A stretch of 64,000 nucleotides of DNA, taken from contig JAVXND010000005.1 in the NCBI GenBank assembly GCA_036645955.1, positions 20,861 to 84,860 of the forward strand. The letters run 5' to 3'. The notes beneath the pieces were generated by a model that saw only the letters and a program-made list of their open reading frames with translations, was not told the origin of the DNA and made no database searches. This DNA comes from Limiplasma sp036645955 (GTDB lineage Bacteria; Bacillota; Clostridia; Christensenellales; Aristaeellaceae). A program made the translations under genes and the position numbers. Positions 57,060 through 64,000 of this stretch are shown here, piece after piece (positions within the stretch are counted from its first letter, which is position 1; the number at the start of each line of letters is the position of its first letter).

Positions 57060-58449
57060 CCTTGCGCACCTTCTGCCCCGCAGAGGTATCCTCCAAGGTG
57101 TAGCCCATGGCCTTGATTTGGTCGCGAAGCTCGTCGCTGCGTTTCCAATCCTTGTTTGCGCGGGCTTGCGCACGTTCATCCACCAAGGCTTGCACGTCTT
57201 GGCTTACGCCGTCTGCTTTGCGGTTCAAAAGCCCCAGCACCGCCGTAAGGGCGCTTAGCTTTTGCTGACCATATGCCACCGCTTTTTCGCTTGCGCTGGA
57301 CAATGGCAGCTTGTGTACCTCGCGCACCAGTTCAAAAATAGCCGCCAGCGCGTCCGCTGTGTTCATGTCGTCATCCATCGCCGTGTTAAAATCTGCCTCT
57401 GATTTATCGCACGCGGCCATGAAAGCGTTTTCGGCTTCGTTTGGCTCCCGCTTTTGCGCCCCCTGCGCCAGAAAGTTCAGCTGATCCCGTGCTGTATAGA
57501 GCCGTTCCAAGCTGCTCTGCGCCTGTTCAATCATTTCACGGCTGAAATTGATGGGACTGCGGTAATGCGCCGAAAGCATGAACATGCGCACCGCTTCCAA
57601 GTCAAATTCCTTGGCAATGTCGCGCACGGTAAAGAAATTACCCTTTGACTTGCTCATTTTTTCGTTGTCGATGTTGATAAAGCCATTGTGAAGCCAGTAG
57701 TTCACATAGGGCTTTCCCGTAGCGCCTGAGGTTTGCGCAATTTCGTTTTCGTGGTGCGGAAAGAGCAGATCCTTGCCGCCGCAATGGATATCGAAGGTAT
57801 CGCCCAAATAGGTGGTGCTCATGGCAGAGCATTCAATATGCCAGCCGGGGCGGCCCATGCCCCATGGACTTTCCCACGCAGGCTCCCCTGGCTTTTGCGC
57901 CTTCCAAAGGGCAAAGTCCAGCGGGTCTTCCTTTTGCTCGTCCACATTCACACGTGCGCCGCTTTCCAAATCCTCCAGGTTTTGCCCGCAAAGGCAGCCG
58001 TAATTGGGGAAAGCTTTCACGCGGTAATACACATCGCCTCGGCTTTCATACGCCAGCCCATTGGCAATCAGCTTTTCAATCAGCGCAATAATTTGCGGTA
58101 TATGCTCCGTGGCACGCGGATGCACCGTTGCAGGGCGAATGTCCAGCGCTTTTGCATCCACATAATATTCCGCTATGTAGCGTTTGGCAATCTCGTCCAC
58201 GGTGGTGTTTTCTTCAGCCGCGCGGCGAATCATTTTATCGTCAATATCGGTAAAGTTTTGCACAAAGGTCACCTGATAGCCGCGGTATTCAAAATAGCGG
58301 CGAAGCACGTCAAACACAATAAAGGGACGCGCATTGCCGATGTGAAAATAATTGTATACCGTAGGGCCGCAAGCATAAATGCCTACCTTGCCTTCCTGAA
58401 TGGGCTTGAATTCTTCCTTTTTACGGGTCATGCTGTTGTATAGCTGCAT
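57052..58449 (-). CDS. cysS: Cysteinyl-tRNA synthetase
   Basis: CysS charges tRNA-Cys. The 465-residue class I enzyme has the zinc cysteine and HIGH-type motif in YACGPTVYNYFHIGNARPF, NFTDIDDKMIRRA, the zinc-site GWHIECSAM with the HHENEIAQ segment and KMSKS in NEKMSKSKGNFF. The start at 58449 follows AAAGGAG. It lies one base after cysE, so cysteine synthesis and charging are encoded together. Confidence 0.96.
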   Translation of the reverse strand: MQLYNSMTRKKEEFKPIQEGKVGIYACGPTVYNYFHIGNARPFIVFDVLRRYFEYRGYQVTFVQNFTDIDDKMIRRAAEENTTVDEIAKRYIAEYYVDAKALDIRPATVHPRATEHIPQIIALIEKLIANGLAYESRGDVYYRVKAFPNYGCLCGQNLEDLESGARVNVDEQKEDPLDFALWKAQKPGEPAWESPWGMGRPGWHIECSAMSTTYLGDTFDIHCGGKDLLFPHHENEIAQTSGATGKPYVNYWLHNGFINIDNEKMSKSKGNFFTVRDIAKEFDLEAVRMFMLSAHYRSPINFSREMIEQAQSSLERLYTARDQLNFLAQGAQKREPNEAENAFMAACDKSEADFNTAMDDDMNTADALAAIFELVREVHKLPLSSASEKAVAYGQQKLSALTAVLGLLNRKADGVSQDVQALVDERAQARANKDWKRSDELRDQIKAMGYTLEDTSAGQKVRKVV

Positions 58450-58450
58450 C

Positions 58451-59272
58451 TTATTGTTCTCCTTTTGCTTCGTTTTCAAGGGCTTGATTTTCAGGGGCTT
58501 TGCTCGCAGGCGGCGCTATGGCGCTTTGCACGGCACAGGCTTCACAGCCCTCACAGCTTTCGCAGTCCTGCTCGCGGCAGGGCGCATCCTGCGGCTTGTG
58601 CAAGCACTCATCACAGCCCAACCGCCTTGCGTGCTTGGCAAGGCACCCTTCCAGCGTTGTCAGACGCTCCACAAGCGCTTCCATGCGTTCAAGCATGGGG
58701 TCTGGCAGGTTCACCTGATCCAGATCCACCTCGCCTGCGGGCTGTGGCTTTTCCTTCTTTACAATGCGGCCAGGGTTGCCCACAACGGTGCAGTTGTCGG
58801 GTACATCCTTGAGCACAATAGCTCCCGCGCCCACCTTGCTGTTGTTGCCAATGGTAATGGGGCCTAGCACCTTTGCGCCTGCGCCAATGGTTACGCCGCT
58901 GCCAATGGTGGGGTGGCGCTTGCCTGTGTGCTTGCCTGTGCCGCCCAATGTTACGCCTTGGTAAATGGTGACATCATCGCCTATGACGGTGGTTTCACCA
59001 ATCACAACCCCGTCGCCATGGTCAATAAATACCCTGCGCCCAATTTGCGCACCGGGATGAATTTCAATGCCTGTTTTGTGGCGGGCATATTGGCTGAAGA
59101 TACGCGCCATCAATACATGCCCCTGCTGATAGAGAATATGCGCACGGCGATGTGCTTTGAGCGCCTTTAAGCCGGGATAGCATAGCCGCACCTCAAGCAT
59201 TGATTTAGCCGCAGGATCGCGTGCCAGCACGGCCTCCCGATCCTCCTTGACCAGTGTTTTCCATTCACTCAT
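58451..59272 (-). CDS. cysE: Serine O-acetyltransferase with cysteine-rich C-terminal tail
   Basis: CysE acetylates serine for cysteine synthesis. Residues 1 to about 185 are a short SAT: an N-terminal helical part, then left-handed beta-helix repeats (IEIHPGAQIGRRVFIDHGDG, VVIGETTVIGDDVTIYQGVT, PTIGSGVTIGAGAKVLG) and VVGNPGRIV. After that comes an extra tail with a coiled segment (MLERMEALVERLTTLEG) and eight cysteines at 210, 220, 223, 232, 237, 240, 243 and 246, the last four as CxxCxxCxxC. The usual C-terminal isoleucine that docks cysteine synthase is absent. The start overlaps ppk by 8 nt. Confidence 0.92.
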   Translation of the reverse strand: MSEWKTLVKEDREAVLARDPAAKSMLEVRLCYPGLKALKAHRRAHILYQQGHVLMARIFSQYARHKTGIEIHPGAQIGRRVFIDHGDGVVIGETTVIGDDVTIYQGVTLGGTGKHTGKRHPTIGSGVTIGAGAKVLGPITIGNNSKVGAGAIVLKDVPDNCTVVGNPGRIVKKEKPQPAGEVDLDQVNLPDPMLERMEALVERLTTLEGCLAKHARRLGCDECLHKPQDAPCREQDCESCEGCEACAVQSAIAPPASKAPENQALENEAKGEQ

Positions 59273-61334
59273 TGCGCAAACCCTCTCCCGCAAAAAATCC
59301 CGTTTCCTGTACCCTTTGAAGCAAAACCTCTTGCGCGTTGATATGCAAGCGCCGCCCCGTTTTGCGCACGTATGAAGTATCTGCCCTGCGCACGCGGCAT
59401 TTTTCCGTATCTGCCCACTGCAGCTTGAGCACGTCTATCACTGCGCGCTTGCAAGCCGCGTCCTTCACTGGAAACATCAGCTCCACGCGCCTGTGCAGGT
59501 TGCGCCCCATCCAGTCCGCAGAGGAAAGGTAAACCTCGTTTGCGCCGTCGTTTTCAAACAGGAAGGCACGCGCATGCTCCAAATGCCTGCCCACAATGGA
59601 GCATACATGAATGTTTTCGCTCACACCCAAGCGTTCGGGAATCAAACAGCAAGCCCCGCGCACAATCAGCTCCACCCGCACGCCTGCCTGCCCTGCGTTA
59701 AGCAGTGCCTGCATGGTCAGGCGATCCGTCAGGGCATTCATCTTGGCTAAAATATGGGCGGGTTTGCCTTGCAATGCATGCTCACGCTCGCGCTCAATCA
59801 ACGAAAGCAATGTGGTTTGCAGGGCTTCGGGCGCTTTTACAAGCTCTTCCATGCAAGCGGCGCGCCCCTCCAGCTGTTCAAAAAACGCGGCCGCATCAGC
59901 TGTTAAAACCGTATCAGCGGTGAGCAAGCCAAAATCGGTGTACAATTTCGCTGTGCCATCGTGATAGTTTCCCGTGCCCAAATGCACCTCTCGCTTCCTG
60001 CTTCCGTCTACCTCACGCTCAATCAGCGTGATCTTGCTATGGGTTTTTAAGCCCGGCAGGCCGTAAAGCACCCGACAGCCCGCGCGGCGAAGGCGCTCGC
60101 CCCAATAGAGGTTGTTTTCTTCATCAAAGCGTGCATGTGCCTCAAAAACCACCATCACCCGCTTGCCATTTTCGGCGGCGGCCGCAAGCGCCGCCACAAT
60201 AGGGCTGTTGCTGGACACGCGGTAAAGCGTTTGCTTGATAGCGCATACGGTGGGGTCAAGCGCCGCTTGTGTAAGCAAATGGATCACAGGCGCAAAGCTG
60301 TGGTAGGGATGGTACAGCAGATAGTCCTGCGCATCAATGCGTTCAAACACATCCGCCCCCATCAATTCCTCAATCACCTTAGGCTGTGCCGCAGGGTATT
60401 TGAGCTCCGCACGCGCCACTTGCCCATACAGGTTCATCATCAGCTTATTCAAGTCCAACGGTCCTGTGACACGGTAGCGCTGTTCCCGTTTTATTTCAAA
60501 GCGCTTCATAAGCAGGTTGAGCATTTCCTCACTCATGCGCTCCTCTGCCTCCAGCCGCATGACCTGTCCGCTGCTGCGCTTGCCAAGCATTTCACGCACA
60601 GCAGGCACAATGTCCTCCTGCACATGCTCCTCAACGGCAAAATCCTGATTGCGCAATATGCGAAACAGTGCCGCATGCTCCACCTCATCCTTGGGAAAAA
60701 GGCGGTGCAGGAAGTGCTTTACAATATCCTCTAAGCGGATAAAGCAACGCAATTCCTTGCTTTGGGATAGGTCAAACAAGCGCGGCAAAGCGGTCGGAAG
60801 CGATATCAGCGCAAAATGAGCCTCCTTGGCATGTGCTTTTTGCAGTTTTACACAAAGGTACAGCTGCTTCTGCTTGGGACGGCTTTCCTTTAATGTTTCC
60901 ATTTTTAAATAGGGGCGGATTTCGCTCTCGAAAATTTCCTTTTCGCGCTGTTCGTGCTCCTTTTCAGGGGTAAAAACAGGGTACAGCTGCACGCCTTGTA
61001 AATAAAGCTCGCTTCTGATGCCCTCATAGAGCAAATATTGCATGTTGTTTTGGCGCAAAATTTCCTTGTTGATTTTGCGGTAGAGCGCCTCTGTGGTTAG
61101 GCCGCCCTGTACCGTCACCATCGGGGTTTGCGCGGCTTCCCGCACGCGATGGTAGCGCACCTGTATAAACTCGTCAAGATTTGAGGTTACAATGGCCAAG
61201 AATTTGGCTCTCTCCAGCAGTGGATTGTCGGGATTATCCGCCTCGGCCTGCACGCGCCTGTTAAATTGTAGCCAGCTTAACTCGCGGTTCTGAATCGCTT
61301 GTCGGCCTGCCTTTCCTTTGTGAGCCGTGCCCAT
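59265..61334 (-). CDS. ppk1: Polyphosphate kinase 1
   Basis: PPK1 makes polyphosphate from ATP. The 689-residue protein has the N-terminal NRELSWLQFNRRVQAEA, the ATP-site segment IKQTLYRVSSNSPIV, the phospho-acceptor histidine in LKTHSKITLI and the second histidine in RHLEHARAFLFEN. Length is normal. It is the first gene of a run reading ppk1-cysE-cysS-comEA-leuA. Confidence 0.95.
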   Translation of the reverse strand: MGTAHKGKAGRQAIQNRELSWLQFNRRVQAEADNPDNPLLERAKFLAIVTSNLDEFIQVRYHRVREAAQTPMVTVQGGLTTEALYRKINKEILRQNNMQYLLYEGIRSELYLQGVQLYPVFTPEKEHEQREKEIFESEIRPYLKMETLKESRPKQKQLYLCVKLQKAHAKEAHFALISLPTALPRLFDLSQSKELRCFIRLEDIVKHFLHRLFPKDEVEHAALFRILRNQDFAVEEHVQEDIVPAVREMLGKRSSGQVMRLEAEERMSEEMLNLLMKRFEIKREQRYRVTGPLDLNKLMMNLYGQVARAELKYPAAQPKVIEELMGADVFERIDAQDYLLYHPYHSFAPVIHLLTQAALDPTVCAIKQTLYRVSSNSPIVAALAAAAENGKRVMVVFEAHARFDEENNLYWGERLRRAGCRVLYGLPGLKTHSKITLIEREVDGSRKREVHLGTGNYHDGTAKLYTDFGLLTADTVLTADAAAFFEQLEGRAACMEELVKAPEALQTTLLSLIEREREHALQGKPAHILAKMNALTDRLTMQALLNAGQAGVRVELIVRGACCLIPERLGVSENIHVCSIVGRHLEHARAFLFENDGANEVYLSSADWMGRNLHRRVELMFPVKDAACKRAVIDVLKLQWADTEKCRVRRADTSYVRKTGRRLHINAQEVLLQRVQETGFFAGEGLRNE

Positions 61335-61380
61335 GCGTCTACCGTCCTCCCCCTTGCTTCACGCAAATATACTAACCGTT

Positions 61381-61389
61381 ATTATAGCA
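61381..61389 (-). promoter_or_regulatory. Extended -10 promoter of ppk1
   Basis: TGCTATAAT on the minus strand is an extended -10 element about 47 nt before the ppk1 start. No good -35 box is seen, which is common for extended -10 promoters. Confidence 0.55.
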
Positions 61390-61467
61390 CAGGTTGAGGG
61401 GGGCGTATAGAGGGCAATTCACACTGGGCAGTGCGGCCGCCTGCGTGCAGGTTGAGCATGCCTTCAT

Positions 61468-61496
61468 TTGACAAAAGTGAAAGAATGCTTTACTGT
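61468..61496 (+). promoter_or_regulatory. Promoter of the Agr-like two-component genes
   Basis: TTGACA (61468-61473) and TACTGT (61491-61496) with 17-bp spacing lie 30 bp before the GTG start of the response regulator. Confidence 0.65.
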
Positions 61497-61526
61497 ACGA
61501 TCAGGAAACTCCTTGGGGGTGTTGCG

Positions 61527-62240
61527 GTGAACATCATCATATGTGACGATCATCCCGTCTTTACTACCGAGTTAAAGCAGATGCTCAGCGCTTATTTTTC
61601 TGATATGGACTGGCCTCTCAGCTGTGAGACATACCCATCGGCTCACGCTGTGCTGGAAATCGATCTGAGCATGGTGCATGCGGCATTTCTCGACATTGAT
61701 ATGCCCGTCATGAACGGGCTGGAGCTGGCTAGCATTCTTCGCCGCCAATACCCCCAGCTTATTATTATTTTTGTTACGTCTTATATCGAATACGCCCCCG
61801 CAGGGTATCGGGTGGATGCCTTCCGCTACCTTTTGAAAACAAACCTTGAGAAGGATTTGCCCACCATTTTGGACGAGCTTTGGCAGAAGCTCTATTTTTC
61901 ACAGGAAAGCGTAAGCTTGCGCAGTACAAATGGCACCGTTTTCACACCCATCAAAAATATTGTGTATCTAGAAGGAACGCCAAGTCGGCACACACTTGTC
62001 CATCTCCTGAATCCCAGAAATCCTCTGACTTGCATTGGCAAGCTAACCGAATACGAGGAAATGCTGTTATGCAAGGGTTTTCTTCGCATTCAAAGAAGTT
62101 TTGTGGTGAATATGCAGCACATCAGCAGAATAAGCGGTTATCAAGTTGTATTGCGAAACGGCGAGCAGCTCAGGGCAACGGAAAAAAACTACACGCAGCT
62201 ATGCGGCGCGTTTCTTCAATGGAAAGGGGCGCAGCTATGA
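61527..62240 (+). CDS. LytTR-family response regulator (AgrA-like)
   Basis: This 237-residue regulator has a receiver domain with the acidic pair D7-D8 and phospho-acceptor D56 (FLDIDMPVMNG), a conserved Thr in FVTSY and Lys in YLLKTN. A C-terminal LytTR DNA-binding domain follows (about 130-237: IKNIVYLEG, FLRIQRSFVVNMQHI). The start is a GTG at 61527 after GGGGG; upstream in-frame ATGs would add unrelated residues. Its stop overlaps the kinase ATG. AgrA proteins control virulence or colonisation genes in response to a cyclic peptide. Confidence 0.9.
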   Translation: MNIIICDDHPVFTTELKQMLSAYFSDMDWPLSCETYPSAHAVLEIDLSMVHAAFLDIDMPVMNGLELASILRRQYPQLIIIFVTSYIEYAPAGYRVDAFRYLLKTNLEKDLPTILDELWQKLYFSQESVSLRSTNGTVFTPIKNIVYLEGTPSRHTLVHLLNPRNPLTCIGKLTEYEEMLLCKGFLRIQRSFVVNMQHISRISGYQVVLRNGEQLRATEKNYTQLCGAFLQWKGAQL

Positions 62241-63562
62241 ATTGGATTGTTGTTGAGGTTCTCAATGTTGCTTTGATTGCCATTGAAATGATCATGCTGC
62301 TGGCTTTGGTCAACAGTGTATGGAAGCGTCGCCGCGCGATTTGGCTCACTTCCTTCATAACGCTCTTCATGCTTCTGCTGCTGTATTGCATATTAGCACT
62401 TCATTCAGACAATCTGTCGCTTAGAATGGTGCTGAGTTCCCTCTTTCTTGTTACTTGGATGCTGACCTGTTACAAAACCAAACTGCTTCAAGCCATCTTT
62501 ACCGTGCTTTTTCTTCAAGCTTACTTTATGCTGGGAGACAGCATCAGCCTTGCCTTGGTTGCTCATTTAACAGGAGCCGGCATAACGGAGCTGCTTGAAC
62601 AACCCGCTTCTTATTTTTTGCTTTGCTTCTGCGTAAAAACCATAGAATTGTTAGGCATCGTATGCATTTCACTCTGGTTAAGGCAGCATTTCAAAGGGCG
62701 TAGCATCACATGGAGCAGTTGCCTTATGGCCCTTTTTCTTCCGATCACCTCTCTGATGATCTCAGTCTGTTTACTGAATATGTATACCGCCGCGCCAGAA
62801 ATTGCAGGGGAGATATTGACCTGTACTGTGCTCGTTCTGGTCATGGATGTACTATCGATCTTTCTTTTGGCGTTTCTGGAGGATCAGCAGAGCTCGATAC
62901 GCGACAATGAAATGCTCCAACAGAATATCAAGGCGGAGCTTGATCATGTAGACGCATGGAAGCAAGCCTACGCAGGTCAAAGAAAACAAACGCATGATTT
63001 TCAGAACCAGCTTCTCGTCATTCACGGCATGGTTGAGCAGCAAGCTCCGCAGGAAGAAATACTTGCTTATTTGAAGCATTTGCAAAATACGGAGCTGCCC
63101 GGTCCGATGCTGTTAAACATCCATAGAACAGCCATTAACATTATATTAAACCAAAAATTACTAATCGCTAAAGCCAAAGAGATCAACTTCCGAACACAGC
63201 TTGATGACCTCTCTGCAATCTGTATACCAGACACCGCGCTTGTCACCGTTCTGTCAAACCTAATCGACAATGCCATAGAAGCATGCGAACAAATTTCCCA
63301 GCCCCAAAAACGTTATATTCTGCTCAAGATACGCGTTGAAGCTTCGGTTACCTTTCTACACATTGAAAATGCTACAAATGCGCCCGTAACAATTCGCAAC
63401 AACAGCGTTGTCACCACCAAGCCAGAGGCGAGGGAGCATGGCTACGGCTTGAAAAACGTTGCTGCCATCCTGCGGCAGTACAATGCGATTTACTCGCTCC
63501 ATTTTCGACCAGAGGATAGCGTTTTTTCTTTTTCAGCCCAGATTGATCCGCATGGCTCCTGA
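62237..63562 (+). CDS. Sensor histidine kinase of the AgrC/GHKL type
   Basis: This 441-residue sensor has six predicted N-terminal helices (about 1-215), a linking coiled coil, the phospho-acceptor H253 in THDFQNQLLVIHG, and a GHKL ATPase domain with the N box NLIDNAIEACEQ (about 340-351) and the G box HGYGLKNV (about 400-407). This layout matches AgrC, which detects a thiolactone or lactone peptide. The ATG at 62237 overlaps the regulator stop (ATGA) and follows AAAGGGG. Confidence 0.9.
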   Translation: MNWIVVEVLNVALIAIEMIMLLALVNSVWKRRRAIWLTSFITLFMLLLLYCILALHSDNLSLRMVLSSLFLVTWMLTCYKTKLLQAIFTVLFLQAYFMLGDSISLALVAHLTGAGITELLEQPASYFLLCFCVKTIELLGIVCISLWLRQHFKGRSITWSSCLMALFLPITSLMISVCLLNMYTAAPEIAGEILTCTVLVLVMDVLSIFLLAFLEDQQSSIRDNEMLQQNIKAELDHVDAWKQAYAGQRKQTHDFQNQLLVIHGMVEQQAPQEEILAYLKHLQNTELPGPMLLNIHRTAINIILNQKLLIAKAKEINFRTQLDDLSAICIPDTALVTVLSNLIDNAIEACEQISQPQKRYILLKIRVEASVTFLHIENATNAPVTIRNNSVVTTKPEAREHGYGLKNVAAILRQYNAIYSLHFRPEDSVFSFSAQIDPHGS

Positions 63563-63687
63563 GGGTGACAGAAGCGCATTTGACATTGTTTTGTAAAAGC
63601 ACCCGGTTTTCACTGCATAACCTATGGCGTTTACTGCAATTGTATGTTATTCCGTCCAGCATGTGTTATCATGATGTTGGTGATTTA

Positions 63688-64000
63688 ATGTACCATAAAA
63701 GTGCAATCAAATTGGCTGATTATTGCGTTGCAAGAGGTTGGATTGGGGAAGAACGCTACTACTGGTGCGTATTTGCCATGGAAAAATGGATCCTTTTATC
63801 CGCTTTTGGTTTCATCGTTGTGTGCTGGATGTGTTTTTCTGGACGATATCTTGAAACATTGTTTTTTTTATTGCCGCTATATTTGCTGCGAAGACGTATG
63901 GGAGGTTGGCACGCACAACACGCATGGACATGCATGTTGTTAAGCATGGTAGTAATCATTTGCGCTGGGTACATTGGAGATGCATTGGAACAAAACAATG
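63688..64000 (+). CDS. AgrB-like peptide-processing protease (cut by window end)
   Basis: The reading frame from the ATG at 63688 runs off the right edge after 104 codons. It contains hydrophobic helices and the AgrB active-site pattern RRRMGGWHAQHAWTC, in which His and Cys seven residues apart form the catalytic pair. AgrB cleaves and cyclises the AgrD pheromone precursor. An in-frame ATG at 63661 could add nine residues but has no ribosome site. A weak GGTGAT precedes 63688. AgrD is not in the window and may follow. Confidence 0.85.
   Translation, partial: MYHKSAIKLADYCVARGWIGEERYYWCVFAMEKWILLSAFGFIVVCWMCFSGRYLETLFFLLPLYLLRRRMGGWHAQHAWTCMLLSMVVIICAGYIGDALEQNN

Noticed and set aside
1..64000. 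CRISPR arrays, tRNA or rRNA genes, prophage or transposase genes
   Set aside because: None was seen when reading the intergenic regions and proteins; the accessory content is transporters and surface genes only.

Overview
This window looks like the chromosome of a Gram-positive, anaerobic clostridium-type bacterium (Firmicutes, class Clostridia), probably from a gut or similar host-associated habitat. The inference rests on strong GGAGG ribosome-binding sites, GTG and TTG starts, two T-box leaders, a TPP riboswitch, an ECF-type thiamine transporter, an Agr-like peptide system, Pta-AckA acetate metabolism and many ABC importers. Base composition is moderate, near half G+C. I cannot name the species. 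No rRNA, tRNA, CRISPR array, phage or transposase gene was seen.

Layout. 1-2947: the end of a sugar ABC import operon (permease, binding protein) and a divergent GntR/FadR-type regulator. 2956-8959: an aromatic amino acid operon on the minus strand, aroF-tyrA-aroB-pheA-aroEK(fusion)-aroQ, preceded by a Tyr/Phe-rich leader peptide and a terminator, which is a classical translation-coupled attenuator. 9013-15044: an unusual 161-bp hairpin, then rsmI, rsmH, valS and a small membrane protein under a valine T-box, then rpmF and a DUF177 gene. 15095-22127: ackA-pta, tmcAL and a heterodimeric ABC exporter. 22184-32272: a probable sialic-acid (nan) locus with a YhcH-family protein, a peptide-type ABC importer, N-acetylneuraminate lyase, a fumarate-reductase-like flavoprotein and a Gfo/Idh/MocA oxidoreductase. 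Its binding protein appears circularly permuted. 32320-36838: a MATE pump and a tryptophan T-box controlling a TrpXYZ-type importer. 36924-39559: a small XRE regulator, a YfbR-type nucleotidase, and the thiamine pair thiT (TPP riboswitch) and thiN.

39573-48012: a SNF2 helicase with a SWIM zinc finger, then a MacB-like ABC system (ATPase, FtsX-type permease, adaptor) with its TetR regulator. 48024-55085: an exopolysaccharide operon (priming sugar transferase, epimerase, three glycosyltransferases, an Ig-like repeat surface protein). 55137-61334: leuA, comEA, cysS, cysE and ppk. The cysE gene carries a cysteine-rich tail. 61468-64000: an Agr-like quorum-sensing system (response regulator, sensor kinase and an agrB gene cut by the window edge).

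Common theme. Amino acid and cofactor genes are controlled by several RNA devices: leader-peptide attenuation for Phe/Tyr, T-boxes for Val and Trp, and a riboswitch for thiamine. The most noteworthy observations are the permuted binding protein in the nan locus, the aromatic leader peptide in a clostridial context, the CxxCxxCxxC tail on CysE and the long palindromic element after rsmI.
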